Assembly (NCBI RefSeq): GCF_000484535.1
Contig: NC_022600.1
Location: 1,054,001-1,118,000, forward strand
Direction of reading: 5' to 3'
Length of the DNA: 64,000 nt
From: Gloeobacter kilaueensis JS1
Lineage (GTDB): Bacteria > Cyanobacteriota > Cyanobacteriia > Gloeobacterales > Gloeobacteraceae
Under the pieces are notes generated by a model. That model ran no database searches. It worked only from the letters and a program-made list of their open reading frames with translations, and was not told where the DNA came from. Numbering within the stretch: position 1 is the first letter of the stretch; the number at the start of each line of letters is the position of its first letter. Positions 33,753-43,183 of the stretch are shown piece by piece. Made by a program: the position numbers and the translations under genes.

Positions 33753-35393
33753 ATGGGATTACCTTGGTATCGGGTGCACACAGTTGTCACCTCTGATCCA
33801 GGTCGATTGATCGCAGTACACCTGATGCACACGGCGCTGGTGGCCGGTTGGGCAGGATCGATGGCCTTCTATGAAGTGGCCACCTTTAATCCGTCTGACC
33901 CGATCCTCAATCCGATGTGGCGGCAGGGGATGTTTGTCATTCCCTTCATGACCCGGCTGGGTGTGATCAATTCCTGGAGTGGCTGGTCGGTTTTCGGGCC
34001 CTTCACCTCCGACGGGCTGGGCAATCCGGTGACTGGGGACGTTGGTTTCTGGTCCTTCGAGGGCGTCGCTGCTGCCCACATTGTGCTCTCCGGGCTGTTG
34101 TTCTTGGCGGCCTGCTGGCACTGGGTCAACTGGGATCTGGAGCTATTTCGCAATCCGCGCAACGGGGAACTGGGCCTCGATCTGCCCAAGATCTTCGGCA
34201 TTCACCTGTTGCTTGCGGGTATTCTCTGCTTTGGTTTTGGGGCCGTTCACCTGCAGACGGTGGGCATGTGGTACTCGCTCGACCCGCTCTACGTCGAAGC
34301 GGGCAAGTACGGCGACTATATCCAGCGACTGGCAGCGAATATACCCAAGGACGCCTTCGGCAACTTCAAATCGACCGGCATCGTCGTTCCGACGGGCTTT
34401 GCCTGGGGAGCGGACGGCTTCAACCCGTATAACCCGGCGGGTATTGCTGCCCACCACGTCGCCGCCGGTATCGTCGGCATCTTAGGGGGCATCTTCCACA
34501 TCGCGGTGCGGCCACCGGAGCGGCTATACCGCTCGCTGCGGATGGGCAACATCGAAACGGTCCTGGCGAGCGCCCTCGCGGCGGTCTTCTTTGCCGCCTT
34601 CGTCGTCGCCGGTACCTTCTGGTACGGCTCTGCCACCAACCCGGTCGAACTGTTCGGTCCAGTGCGCTACTCCTGGGATGCGCAGCTCTACGACGAACGG
34701 ATTGACCAGCTCGTTGCCGCCAACATCGCCAAGGGCATGAGCCCCAAGCAGGCCGAGGACGCCGTGCCGCTGCGGTTGCGCTTCTTCGATTACGTCGGCA
34801 ACAGCCCCGCCAAGGGCGGCCTCTTCCGGGGCGGCCCGATGAACAACGGCGACGGCATCGCCAACGGCTGGCTCGGCCACCCAATCTTCAAGGACAAAGA
34901 AGGCCGCACCCTCCGGGTGATGCACCTCAACACCCTCTACGAGACCCAACCGGTCGTGCTCATCGATAAAGACGGCATCCCGCGCGCCGATATCCCCTTC
35001 CAGCGCTCCGAGTCCCAGCTCAGCATTGAGCAGACGGGTGTCACCGTCTCCTTTGTGGGTGGCAAGCTGGATGGCCAGAGCTTCGAGGATCCGGCCCAGG
35101 TCAAGAAGTACGCCAAGGCCGCCCAGTTCGGCGAACTCATCGAGTTTGACCGCAACCTGCCGGGCGGGACAGAAGCTGACGGCGTGTTCCGCACCAGCAC
35201 CCGTGGCTGGTTCGTCCTCGCCCACGGCATCTTTGCCCTGCTGTTCTTCTTTGGCCACATCTGGCACGGAGCGCGCACGCTCTTCCTCGATGTCTTCACC
35301 GGCGTCGATCCGACCCGTCAGGAAGAAGAGTTCGAGTACGGCGTCTTCAAGAAGCTGGGTGATGCCACCACCCGCAGAGAAGAAGTGGCCTGA
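33753..35393 (+). CDS. psbB: Photosystem II CP47 chlorophyll apoprotein
   Basis: This 546-residue six-helix protein starts [19 protein letters not shown] after an AAGGAGG ribosome site. A possible -10 (TATACT) is at 33634. Conserved segments include [73 protein letters not shown] and the [19 protein letters not shown] loop. CP47 is the inner antenna of photosystem II. It is longer than the usual approximately 507-510 residues, mainly in two lumen/periplasm-side loops (residues about 80-97 and 170-219). psbT follows. Confidence 0.97.
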   Translation: MGLPWYRVHTVVTSDPGRLIAVHLMHTALVAGWAGSMAFYEVATFNPSDPILNPMWRQGMFVIPFMTRLGVINSWSGWSVFGPFTSDGLGNPVTGDVGFWSFEGVAAAHIVLSGLLFLAACWHWVNWDLELFRNPRNGELGLDLPKIFGIHLLLAGILCFGFGAVHLQTVGMWYSLDPLYVEAGKYGDYIQRLAANIPKDAFGNFKSTGIVVPTGFAWGADGFNPYNPAGIAAHHVAAGIVGILGGIFHIAVRPPERLYRSLRMGNIETVLASALAAVFFAAFVVAGTFWYGSATNPVELFGPVRYSWDAQLYDERIDQLVAANIAKGMSPKQAEDAVPLRLRFFDYVGNSPAKGGLFRGGPMNNGDGIANGWLGHPIFKDKEGRTLRVMHLNTLYETQPVVLIDKDGIPRADIPFQRSESQLSIEQTGVTVSFVGGKLDGQSFEDPAQVKKYAKAAQFGELIEFDRNLPGGTEADGVFRTSTRGWFVLAHGIFALLFFFGHIWHGARTLFLDVFTGVDPTRQEEEFEYGVFKKLGDATTRREEVA

Positions 35394-35466
35394 TTTTGTA
35401 GTTCAAGCGGCGGGGTTCCCCGCTGCTTGAACCTGCACTTTCCACTGTTATCCAAGGGGATCGCTC

Positions 35467-35568
35467 ATGGGTTCGTCCGGTATCACGACTATCACCTACG
35501 TACTGATCCTGGCCCTCATCATCCTGGCTATCTTCTTCGCCGTCTTCTTCCAGGAGAAAAAGCGCTGA
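35467..35568 (+). CDS. psbT: Photosystem II protein T
   Basis: A 33-residue single-helix protein (ITTITYVLILALIILAIFFA then FFQEKKR) lies 73 bases after psbB in the standard psbB-psbT order. PsbT helps at the dimer interface and QA site. The sequence is divergent from canonical PsbT (MESVAYILVL...), so the name rests largely on position, size and topology. Confidence 0.85.
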   Translation: MGSSGITTITYVLILALIILAIFFAVFFQEKKR

Positions 35569-35596
35569 AGTTTGCCCACGGGGCCGGATGCGTTCC

Positions 35597-35639
35597 AACA
35601 AAAAGCCACCCGGCGACAATGGCCGGGTGGCTTTTTGTT
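35597..35639. terminator. Bidirectional terminator between psbT and psbN
   Basis: AACAAAAAGCCACCCGG at 35597-35613 pairs with CCGGGTGGCTTTTTGTT at 35623-35639. A-run and T-run flank the stem, so it can terminate both psbT (plus) and psbN (minus). Confidence 0.9.
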
Positions 35640-35652
35640 GAATCTATTCGAT

Positions 35653-35784
35653 TTAATCCTCGTGCATCTCAAACGGGTCTGCCAGTTTCTTAGAAGGCGG
35701 ACCAAAGGCGGTGTAGATCGAAAGGGCGGTCACCAGCACCAGGGCGACCAGAATGCCAACGACGAAAAACTGTGCGACACCCAT
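35653..35784 (-). CDS. psbN: Photosystem II assembly protein PsbN
   Basis: A 43-residue minus-strand frame has an N-terminal helix and the diagnostic [17 protein letters not shown] tail. PsbN is needed for assembly of the photosystem II reaction centre. Its placement on the opposite strand between psbT and psbH is conserved across cyanobacteria and plastids. Confidence 0.95.
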   Translation of the reverse strand: MGVAQFFVVGILVALVLVTALSIYTAFGPPSKKLADPFEMHED

Positions 35785-35924
35785 GGTTGTTTCAAAGTGT
35801 AAACTGCTGCTTCCAGTGTGTCAGCTTTGCCCCAGGCGCGCAAGCCGGAAAATTCGTTGACAGGTGCGTTAGATCCCGACAGAATACGTATAATTTAGTA
35901 ACACTAGCTGCGACAGGTGTACCG

Positions 35925-36161
35925 ATGGCGCGTAGGACATGGTTAGGTGACCGGCTCAAGCCGCTAAATTCGGAGATCGGCAAGGCCAGCCCTGGCTGGG
36001 GGACAACGCCGATCATGGGCGTGCTCATCGCTCTATTTGGCGTCTTTTTGATCATCATCTTGCAGATCGCCAACAACTCGCTGTTGCTGCAGGGCGTCAA
36101 CGATCAGGAGGCGACCGGTCCTGCCAACCAGGGTTACGGTTACTATCCCAAGTCTCGCTAG
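35925..36161 (+). CDS. psbH: Photosystem II protein H
   Basis: A 78-residue protein starts [20 protein letters not shown], then [20 protein letters not shown] and a C-terminal extension [17 protein letters not shown], longer than the usual 64-67-residue PsbH. PsbH binds CP47 and stabilises QB-site function. Upstream of the ATG lies a promoter-like TATAAT (35889-35894). Confidence 0.96.
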   Translation: MARRTWLGDRLKPLNSEIGKASPGWGTTPIMGVLIALFGVFLIIILQIANNSLLLQGVNDQEATGPANQGYGYYPKSR

Positions 36162-36201
36162 GGTGCCGCTCTATACTGGGAGCAGGTAGGCGAGTTTTGC
36201 T

Positions 36202-36525
36202 ATGGAACTATTTGGCGTCGGCCCGCTGGAACTGGTGGTCATTGGTCTGGTCGCTCTGCTGGTCTTTGGACCCAAGAAGCTACCGGAGCTGGCGCAGAAT
36301 GTCGGTCGGCTGATGCGCGGTCTTAAAGATGCCTCGCGGGACTTCGAGCGCGAGTTGCGGCGCGAGTTCGTCGAGCCTCAGACACCGGTGGCATTCCCCG
36401 AGCGCTCCTTCGAGCCCGCCCCACTGCCGGAGCCAATCACTACCGAAACCGTCGCCGAACTCAGCGATTCGGCAAACGGGAAGCCGCCGGTTGCTTCTCA
36501 GCCTTCTTCGGAACCAGCGGCCTAG
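36202..36525 (+). CDS. Sec-independent translocase protein TatA/TatB-like
   Basis: The 107-residue protein has one N-terminal helix followed by FGPKKLPELAQNVGRLMRGL and an amphipathic helix, then a Pro/Glu-rich tail. This is the TatA/B/E plan, and Phe-Gly-Pro after the helix is diagnostic. It forms part of the twin-arginine export pore, relevant to the Tat-type PhoD in this window. The last 65 bases overlap the convergent ggt gene. Confidence 0.88.
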   Translation: MELFGVGPLELVVIGLVALLVFGPKKLPELAQNVGRLMRGLKDASRDFERELRREFVEPQTPVAFPERSFEPAPLPEPITTETVAELSDSANGKPPVASQPSSEPAA

Positions 36526-38248
36526 CCGGGGCGATCCAGAGGGCGCTGGTGCCCTCGCGCCGCCGGTCGCTTGCGGCGACGAACGGCACAGCGGGGTCAG
36601 GCTGGGCCTGCACCGCTTCGACGTTGCCCATCGCATCGATGGGCACAACCTGATAGCCCAGATCGCTTAGGGTGCTTGTCGGCACTGGAAAATCCGCTTC
36701 GACCAAAAGGCGGTCCGGCTGCCATTGATGGTGCAGGCGGGGAGCGTTCACCGCCTCGGCGAGGGGCAGTTTGTAGTCGAGCAGGTTGAGCACCGTCTGC
36801 AGAACGGCGTTGGTGATAAACGATCCGCCGGGGCTACCGAGGACGACCCAGGGCCGCCCGTCTTTAAGCAGAATCGTCGGCGTCATCGACGAGAGGGGCC
36901 GCTTGCCGGGGGCGATGGCGTTCGCCTTGCTGCCTATCAGGCCAAAGAGGTTGGGCACGCCGGGGGCGGCAGCAAAGTCGTCCATCTCGTTGTTGAGCAG
37001 AATGCCGGTCCCCGGTGCAACCACCCCGGCTCCGAAGCCGCCGTTGATCGTCTGGGTGATCGAGACGGCGTTGCCGTCGCTGTCGATCGTACTCAGGTGG
37101 GAGGTGTTCTCCACCGGGCGCGGCCCTTCCCAACTGGTGAAGGCGGCGAGGGTCGATCGATCGAGGAGGCTTCCGGGGGTGATGGCACTGGAGGGGGTGG
37201 CGCGGGCCGGGTCGATGGTTGCTTTTTGAGCAATGCCGTAGCTTCTGGCAATCAAGGCTGCAACCGGCACCGGCACGAAGGCCGGATCGCCCAGAAAGCG
37301 CGAGCGATCGGCGTAGGCGCGGCTCATCGCCTGGGCCGTAAAGTGGGCCCGCAGGGGCAGAGGCTGGGTGGGCAGATCAAAATTTTCGACAATACCGAGC
37401 ATCTCCAACAGCACCGTGCCGCTACCGGGGGGCGGCATCGTCAGCATCTCGGTCCCCCGATAGCTGCCGCGCAGGGGGTCGCGCCAGAGCGGAATATAGG
37501 CTCCCAGATCGTTCGTGCTCACCAGAGCGCCGTGGGCCGTCATCGCCCTGGCCAGGGCCTGGGCCGTCTGGCCCCGGTAGAAGCTCGCGCCTCGCGTCTG
37601 GACCCACGCCTCGATCGTGCGCGCCAGATCCGGCTGTTTGAGCAGATAACCCGCCGCCGGTGCCTGGTTATTGACCAGAAAGATGCGGCTCGCCTCCGGA
37701 TCGCGCCGGAGCCGACTGGCCGACGCTTCGAGCCGCTCGTGCAGGAGCGGGCTCACCGCAAAGCCGTCCCTGGCCAGCCGGATCGCCGGGGCGGCCACCT
37801 CGGCAAGGGGCAGACTGCCGCTCGTCTGCTGCAGCCGCAACAGGCCCGCCGCCTGACCGGGAACGGCTACCGCCAGATAGCCATCGAGGGAGAGCCTGGG
37901 GATCACCTTGCCCGCCGCATCCAGATACATCGAGGCGCTGGCCCGCGCCGGAGCGGTTTCGCGAAAGTCGAGCACCCGCGCCTGATGGGTGCGGCCCGTG
38001 TAAAAAAGCGCAAAGCCGCCACCCCCCAGACCGGACGCCTGGGGTTCGACCACTCCCAGTACCAGACTCGCAGCGATGGCGGCGTCGAAGGCGTTGCCCC
38101 CCTTGCGCAACATCTCGATCCCGGCGGCGGTGGCCAGCGGGTGGGCGGTGCTCACAGCACCGCTTTCGGCACGGGCAGCGGCGGCAAAGGGCAAAGCTGC
38201 CAGAGCGGCGATGGCCAGCCTTCCTCCCAGGCGATAGTTCAGAGGCAT
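36461..38248 (-). CDS. ggt: Gamma-glutamyltranspeptidase
   Basis: This is a 595-residue exported enzyme with a signal peptide (LAIAALAALPFAAAARA). Key motifs are GGNAFDAAIAASLVLGVVEP, SGLGGGGFALFYTG, the autocleavage/nucleophile Thr in NTSHLSTIDSDGNAVS near residue 385, and a C-terminal PGKRPLSSMTPTILL with GSPGGSFITNAVLQ. It cleaves glutathione and other gamma-glutamyl bonds in the periplasm. Its 3' end overlaps the convergent tatA-like gene by 65 bases. Confidence 0.94.
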   Translation of the reverse strand: MPLNYRLGGRLAIAALAALPFAAAARAESGAVSTAHPLATAAGIEMLRKGGNAFDAAIAASLVLGVVEPQASGLGGGGFALFYTGRTHQARVLDFRETAPARASASMYLDAAGKVIPRLSLDGYLAVAVPGQAAGLLRLQQTSGSLPLAEVAAPAIRLARDGFAVSPLLHERLEASASRLRRDPEASRIFLVNNQAPAAGYLLKQPDLARTIEAWVQTRGASFYRGQTAQALARAMTAHGALVSTNDLGAYIPLWRDPLRGSYRGTEMLTMPPPGSGTVLLEMLGIVENFDLPTQPLPLRAHFTAQAMSRAYADRSRFLGDPAFVPVPVAALIARSYGIAQKATIDPARATPSSAITPGSLLDRSTLAAFTSWEGPRPVENTSHLSTIDSDGNAVSITQTINGGFGAGVVAPGTGILLNNEMDDFAAAPGVPNLFGLIGSKANAIAPGKRPLSSMTPTILLKDGRPWVVLGSPGGSFITNAVLQTVLNLLDYKLPLAEAVNAPRLHHQWQPDRLLVEADFPVPTSTLSDLGYQVVPIDAMGNVEAVQAQPDPAVPFVAASDRRREGTSALWIAPARPLVPKKAEKQPAASRLPNR

Positions 38249-38328
38249 AATTTCTTGAGAGATTCCGAGTCAGGTGTATCATACCGGGGTAATCCTTCGC
38301 CGGACCTCCGGCTTCTGACGCGGACGGA

Positions 38329-39087
38329 ATGCTCGGACAGTTGCGGCGCTTATCGATCGTTGCTTCGCTGGTGGCCCTCGCCCTGCCTGCCCCTGCCCTG
38401 GCGCTGACGTTGCAGGTGACGGTGGCGGGCCAGAGCGTTCAGGTCACAGACAACAGCAAACTCGATGCCGAGAAGACGAGCGGCACGATCCGCTACGCGG
38501 GCCAGGTGGGCGACGTCGAGGTACGGGCGACGGCGGTCGAAGAACTTACGGCCAGGGGCCAGCGCGCCCTGACCCTGAGCGGGCCGACCGGCAGCGAGGG
38601 GCCGGAGCCGATGATCACCAACGCTGGAGAACCAGGGACAGAAATTACTCTCAGCGTCACCAGTTCCGACTTTGAAACCCTTGGCCCCGAGACGCGCACG
38701 AGCCTGCACTACCAGGGGCAGATCACCGATGTCGAGGATGCCCGACTTGCCCTCGATGTGCCCCAAAACCAGCTCAGCGCCCTTGTCGGCAGCCAGACTG
38801 CCACAAGCATCCAGATTCCGGCGGTGCAGTCCGAAGGAGAACAGTCCAACTTTGAACAAAAAAGCCCGCCCGCCCAGCTCAGCGGCGAGGTCAAAAATAT
38901 TGGTCTATCGCTGCAGGTCAAACTTGGCTCCGGCGACGCCCTTTTAGTCGATGAGGCGCGGGTCGTCACCGCCACCGTCGAGCAGAGCTTCAACCTCGCA
39001 TCGATCGCCGGGATTGCCGTCGCCCTAGTAGTGATTGCCATCGGCCTCGTTCTTTTTCTGCGGCCCCGCCGCCGCGTCCGCCGCTAG
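38329..39087 (+). CDS. Exported hypothetical protein with C-terminal anchor
   Basis: The 252-residue protein has a signal peptide (SIVASLVALALPAPALA), a beta-rich middle (residues about 28-215) with no recognised motif, and a C-terminal helix (IAGIAVALVVIAIGLVLFL) followed by RPRRRVRR. Topology suggests a periplasmic domain anchored at the C-terminus. It starts 80 bases from ggt (divergent) and is 24 bases upstream of folD, perhaps in an operon with it. Confidence 0.75.
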   Translation: MLGQLRRLSIVASLVALALPAPALALTLQVTVAGQSVQVTDNSKLDAEKTSGTIRYAGQVGDVEVRATAVEELTARGQRALTLSGPTGSEGPEPMITNAGEPGTEITLSVTSSDFETLGPETRTSLHYQGQITDVEDARLALDVPQNQLSALVGSQTATSIQIPAVQSEGEQSNFEQKSPPAQLSGEVKNIGLSLQVKLGSGDALLVDEARVVTATVEQSFNLASIAGIAVALVVIAIGLVLFLRPRRRVRR

Positions 39088-39111
39088 CCCGCCCGATCAG
39101 GAGTTCCACCC

Positions 39112-39984
39112 GTGTCCGCACTGCTTCTCGATGGCAAAGCCCTGGCGGCCCGCATCCAGGCAGAATTGACCCACGAAGTCCGCTCGCTGCAGGAGCGCTT
39201 CCCCCGCCCGCCCGGCCTCGCCGTCCTCTGGGTGGGCGACAATCCAGCCAGCGCCGCCTACGTCGGCAACAAGAACCGCTCCGGTGCCGGCGTCGGCATC
39301 GATATCAGCAAAGGGCAGCATCTACCCGCCACCCTCTCGGAGGCCGAACTGCTCGCGATCGTCGATGAATTGAACGCCGATGCGAGCGTGGACGGCATTC
39401 TCGTCCAGCTGCCACTGCCGGAGCAGATCGACAGCAACCGCATCCTCGACCGCATCGATCCGGACAAGGACGTGGACGGTTTGCACCCCACCAACCTTGG
39501 CCGTCTGGTGCGCGGTGAACCGGGTCTGCGCTCCTGTACCCCGGCGGGGGTGATGCGCCTGCTCGCCGAAGCAGGGATCGATCTGGCCGGTAAGACTGCC
39601 GTCGTGCTCGGTCGCAGCATTCTGGTGGGCAAACCCGTCGCCTTGATGCTGCTCGAAAAAAACGCGACGGTCATCATGGCCCATTCGCGCACGCGGGATC
39701 TGGCAGCCCTCACCCGCAGCGCCGATGTGGTCGTGGCCGCTGTCGGCAAGCCGGGCCTGGTGGATGGCGCGATGATCAAGCCGGGAGCGGTCGTCATCGA
39801 CGTGGGCATCAACCGGATCACCGACGCGGCGGGCAAGAGCCGCCTGGTAGGCGACGTCGATTTTGCCTCCGTGCGTGAGGTGGCCTCCGCCATCACCCCG
39901 GTGCCGGGCGGCGTCGGGCCGATGACGGTGACGATGCTGCTCGCCAACACCGTGCAGAGCTATCGCCGGCGCGTGGGCAGCTAG
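39112..39984 (+). CDS. folD: Bifunctional methylenetetrahydrofolate dehydrogenase/cyclohydrolase
   Basis: From the GTG at 39112 the 290-residue protein carries the FolD signature: [17 protein letters not shown] with catalytic Tyr and Lys, [44 protein letters not shown], and the C-terminal [19 protein letters not shown]. It interconverts C1-folates for purine and methyl synthesis. The stop (39982-39984) is directly followed by the ATG of the DUF2252 gene. Confidence 0.96.
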   Translation: MSALLLDGKALAARIQAELTHEVRSLQERFPRPPGLAVLWVGDNPASAAYVGNKNRSGAGVGIDISKGQHLPATLSEAELLAIVDELNADASVDGILVQLPLPEQIDSNRILDRIDPDKDVDGLHPTNLGRLVRGEPGLRSCTPAGVMRLLAEAGIDLAGKTAVVLGRSILVGKPVALMLLEKNATVIMAHSRTRDLAALTRSADVVVAAVGKPGLVDGAMIKPGAVVIDVGINRITDAAGKSRLVGDVDFASVREVASAITPVPGGVGPMTVTMLLANTVQSYRRRVGS

Positions 39985-41175
39985 ATGACGATCTTCGAGC
40001 GCATCGAGCAATTCAACCGGGGCCGCGACCCGCAGTTGCTCCAGATCAAGTACGCGAAGATGCGCACCAGTCCCCTGCGCTTTTTTCGCGGCAGTTGTCA
40101 CTTGTTTGCCGAGGACTGGCCGGTGGCCTCCTCGCTCAATCGCTCCCCGCTCACCTGGAACTGCGGCGATCTGCACATCGAAAATTTTGGCAGCTACAAG
40201 GGCGCAAACCGTCTCACCTACTTCGACATCGACGACTTCGACGAGGCGATCCTCGCTCCCTGCACGGTCGATCTCACTCGCTTTCTGACAAGTGTGCTGC
40301 TGGCTGTGCGGTCTTTGAGTGACGAAGCAACTGTTGCCAGACACCTCTTCCAGAGTGGACTTGAAGCTTACAGCGCTGCTCTTGCTGCGGGCAAGGCGTT
40401 CTGGATCGAGCGGCGGATCGCTGCGGGGCTGATCGGCGATCTGCTGGACCGTCTTCGTCAGCGCCGCCGCCGGGACTTTTTGTTGCGTTTAAGCGAGCGC
40501 ACTGCGACGGGCTGGCAGCTCAAGACACTACCGGGCCGCTTCTTCCCCATCCCTCAGCCAGAGTACGAACAGATAGCCGGGACCGTTGCCAGGCTCGCGA
40601 CAACAGCTCCGGACCCGCGATTTTATGAGATCTTCGACATCAAGCGGCGCGTCGCCGGTACCGGCAGCATCGGCATCGAGCGCTACGCGATCCTCGTGCA
40701 GGGGCGCGGTTCACCGGACGGGCACTTCATCCTCGATCTCAAGCGCGCCCTTCCCTCCTGCTGGCAGCCGCTGTTTCAAGCCTTTCAACCTGCCTGGCCG
40801 GACGAAGCGACGCGTGTCAGCCAGGTGCAGCAGCGCCTGCAGGCCGTCGCCCCCGACTCGCTGCACCCACTGGTACTGGACGGCAAGCCTTACGTACTTA
40901 AAGAACTGCAGCCGGAGGCCGACCGGGTGGATCTTACAAGCTGGGACGGCAAGCCGAAGCGCCTGGAAAGCCTGGTACGGACGATGAGCCAGATCATCGG
41001 CTGGGCGCACCTGCGCGCCAGTGGGCGCGACCGCTCGGCCATCGCCGACGCGCTCATCAACTTTGCCCACCAGCAAGGCTGGCAATCGCTGCTGAGCGAA
41101 TACGCCAACCATTACAGCGAGCAGGTAGTAGCGGACTGGCAGGAATTTTGCCGAGCCAGCGCACCCGATACTTGA
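39985..41175 (+). CDS. DUF2252 family protein
   Basis: The 396-residue protein starts immediately after folD. It shows DUF2252 landmarks: FFRGSCHLFAEDW, WNCGDLHIENFGSY, DIDDFDEAILAP, DIKRRVAGTGSIGIERY and VLKELQPEADRVD. The pattern of HxENF and DxDDFD resembles aminoglycoside-phosphotransferase-type kinases, so a kinase-like role is possible but unproven. Probable operon with folD. Confidence 0.88.
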   Translation: MTIFERIEQFNRGRDPQLLQIKYAKMRTSPLRFFRGSCHLFAEDWPVASSLNRSPLTWNCGDLHIENFGSYKGANRLTYFDIDDFDEAILAPCTVDLTRFLTSVLLAVRSLSDEATVARHLFQSGLEAYSAALAAGKAFWIERRIAAGLIGDLLDRLRQRRRRDFLLRLSERTATGWQLKTLPGRFFPIPQPEYEQIAGTVARLATTAPDPRFYEIFDIKRRVAGTGSIGIERYAILVQGRGSPDGHFILDLKRALPSCWQPLFQAFQPAWPDEATRVSQVQQRLQAVAPDSLHPLVLDGKPYVLKELQPEADRVDLTSWDGKPKRLESLVRTMSQIIGWAHLRASGRDRSAIADALINFAHQQGWQSLLSEYANHYSEQVVADWQEFCRASAPDT

Positions 41176-41287
41176 GCTATCCTCCTGCTTCGGACATCGG
41201 ATGTGTGATTTACAAACAGGGTTACAGGCATAACTGCTCTCTTGAAACTGACTTCACCCATCCCGCCTGCAGCCCAGTGACAGTGAA

Positions 41288-41336
41288 CCCCCCCTCTTCT
41301 CCTCTGCCCGGCGGGGCAGGGGAGGAGAGCGGGGGG
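41288..41336. repeat. GC-rich long inverted repeat in intergenic region
   Basis: A pyrimidine-rich arm (CCCCCCTCTTCTCCTCTGCC) is followed by GGCG and a purine-rich complementary arm ending GAGAGCGGGGGG, then further G-runs to about 41360. It folds into a strong imperfect hairpin. The rest of 41176-41526 shows no gene. It may be a dispersed intergenic repeat or terminator for the DUF2252 gene. Confidence 0.5.
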
Positions 41337-41526
41337 CAGGGGGGGTGTGGAGGGGTGGGGACGGTTTTAGCAAGCACCCAAAAAGCAAAAGAACGACCAG
41401 CTCCAAAATCCGCTTCCCCCACTCCAGCCCAAAACCTGATGCTTATCGTCTGCTTAGAATAAAAAAGTACATATTATGTTTTCCATTGCCGTTGCCTCGT
41501 CGTCGTTATTGCACTTCCGTAGTTTC

Positions 41527-42288
41527 CTATTCCCATTCAAATTGTCCAAACTCCCAATCATTATATGTATGTTTCCACCTCTCTTCATTTTCAAATTCCC
41601 GCTCATATGCTTCTACATCTCTAGCTTCCAGAGCAAGAATATGCGACTTAAGCAGAGCTTCGCGATTTTTCAGGTAGCAGTGAGGATGATCCGACCACTC
41701 GACTTCACACTCCTGGCCTGGAGCCTGTGAATTAAAGTCTTCAAATTCGCACCAAGTTCCTTTGACTCTACCCCAACCCCACATGCTATATCGGCTATTC
41801 CATCTGTACTTAAACCAAAATTCTAGCTCGGGAAAAGCACGTCCTATTAGACGGATGAGAGAAACAGAATGCTTTGGCTCGAAAACTCCCGTTCCCGATG
41901 CGTTGTAGACAAGACAATCTTCTGCTTCCTCAATAAGCTCTCCTCCTACACTGGGGAGATGGACATCAGTAGAGAATCCTTTTTCAACAATGAAATGGAC
42001 AGGATTGCCAGCAGAGTCAGTACAGTATAAGAACGTTTCAACCATTGGATCATCAAGGTAATCTTCCATCTCAGATTCCTCGACTTGTTTACCAACAATT
42101 ACTATAATCCCGTACTTACCTTGGTCCAGGATTATGGCCACACCGGTTGCTTTGAGGACAGGAATAAAATTAGAAAAATTTAGCGTGCTATACCGATTTT
42201 TGCCCTGGACCTGTAGCACATCTCTAAATCGTCTCAGTTCGTCTTTGGGACCACTAACTCTTATACGAAGCTCACCAGATGTCGCCAT
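41527..42288 (-). CDS. Hypothetical protein, AT-rich (probably acquired)
   Basis: The 253-residue protein (MATSGELRIRVSGPKDELRR) has mixed alpha/beta character, an acidic central part and a Trp/Glu-rich C-terminus (YNDWEFGQFEWE). No motif is recognised. The base composition is visibly more AT-rich than flanking genes. It sits next to the GC-rich inverted repeat, suggesting acquisition. The N-terminal FRDVLQVQGKN segment is reminiscent of small immunity or toxin-associated proteins, but that is only an impression. Confidence 0.7.
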   Translation of the reverse strand: MATSGELRIRVSGPKDELRRFRDVLQVQGKNRYSTLNFSNFIPVLKATGVAIILDQGKYGIIVIVGKQVEESEMEDYLDDPMVETFLYCTDSAGNPVHFIVEKGFSTDVHLPSVGGELIEEAEDCLVYNASGTGVFEPKHSVSLIRLIGRAFPELEFWFKYRWNSRYSMWGWGRVKGTWCEFEDFNSQAPGQECEVEWSDHPHCYLKNREALLKSHILALEARDVEAYEREFENEERWKHTYNDWEFGQFEWE

Positions 42289-42432
42289 AGAACCTGCTCA
42301 ATTTAATTGTATATGCTGGCTCAGTGGAGTATAGTAGCAGATGGCCCTGGGCACAACTTGTTGCCCCTCCACTATCCCTATCGGACGGAGAGCTGGTGAC
42401 TACTGGCTCTATGTTCTGGTACATCATCCGCT

Positions 42433-42567
42433 TTATGCCGAGTTGATTTTATGGTTGGCGGCGAGGATATTGCGCTCTCGACCTGTGGTCCACGCGGACC
42501 GTGCACGCTCCGTTCCCAGCCGCATCAGTTCCCGGAAGCGCTGCAGTTCTTCGTCTGTCAAACTCAT
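42433..42567 (-). CDS. Small helical protein (44 aa)
   Basis: From the ATG at 42567, preceded by AAGGGGAC, the frame encodes MSLTDEELQRFRELMRLGTE followed by RARSAWTTGRERN. It is a charged helical peptide. It begins 29 bases after the DUF1802 gene on the same strand, suggesting an operon. No family is recognised. 42289-42432 has no gene. Confidence 0.5.
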   Translation of the reverse strand: MSLTDEELQRFRELMRLGTERARSAWTTGRERNILAANHKINSA

Positions 42568-42596
42568 CGGCCTTGTCCCCTTACTCAGTTCCTTTG

Positions 42597-43175
42597 TCAC
42601 GGTGCCTCGACAGAAGCAGCTCCGCCCAATAACCGGGTAAGTTTGAAAGTGAGGTCTTGACGTTGCGGTTCGTCCAGCACTGGCGACATCTGTCGGGAAG
42701 GCGGTTCCTCCACGAGCGGCACCCAGGAGTGGCAACCGGCGTACTCAGGTTTTTCGATCACTTCAAAGGGTTCTAAGAGTCGAAAGACCGTGAGCAGAAG
42801 CACCGTGAGCCCCGGCCTGCGGTAGTAAAAGCGCTCTGCAACGGTGGCCGGAGCGAGCAGGTGCAATTCTGTCAGTTTTTCCAGTACCTCAAAGGTGTCC
42901 ACCTGCCAGTAACGCTCGACGCGGGCAAAAAGCTGGATCGGCACTCGCCCCGGTTCTGGAGTCCGAAGCTGGGCGAGCCGTTCTTGGGCGGCAGGGATTA
43001 ACTGGGCTGGATTCTGGTGAAAGGCAGTCGGGTAGAGAAAGAATGCCTCGTGCTCGACGCTGAAGCCGCCCCGCCGCTCGCGAATACCCCCCTTGCGCAG
43101 CAGGATGCTCTGCTCACCCCGCTCAAGGGCGTCGCAGATAACTGCCCATTCTTTAAGAGCAACGTTCAGGGTCAA
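42597..43175 (-). CDS. DUF1802 family protein
   Basis: The 192-residue protein matches the cyanobacterial DUF1802 pattern: NVALKEWAVICDALERGEQS, LLRKGGIRERRGGF, HEAFFLYPTAFHQNP and a C-terminal HSWVPLVEEP. Function is unknown. It starts eight bases after the der stop on the same strand and is likely co-transcribed with der. Length is normal for the family. Confidence 0.88.
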   Translation of the reverse strand: MTLNVALKEWAVICDALERGEQSILLRKGGIRERRGGFSVEHEAFFLYPTAFHQNPAQLIPAAQERLAQLRTPEPGRVPIQLFARVERYWQVDTFEVLEKLTELHLLAPATVAERFYYRRPGLTVLLLTVFRLLEPFEVIEKPEYAGCHSWVPLVEEPPSRQMSPVLDEPQRQDLTFKLTRLLGGAASVEAP

Positions 43176-43183
43176 AGATTCCT

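Noticed and set aside
36725-38407. Long plus-strand open frame (560 codons) opposite ggt
   Set aside because: It is a GC-rich shadow of ggt, whose catalytic motifs are on the minus strand; the antisense product is low-complexity and matches no family.
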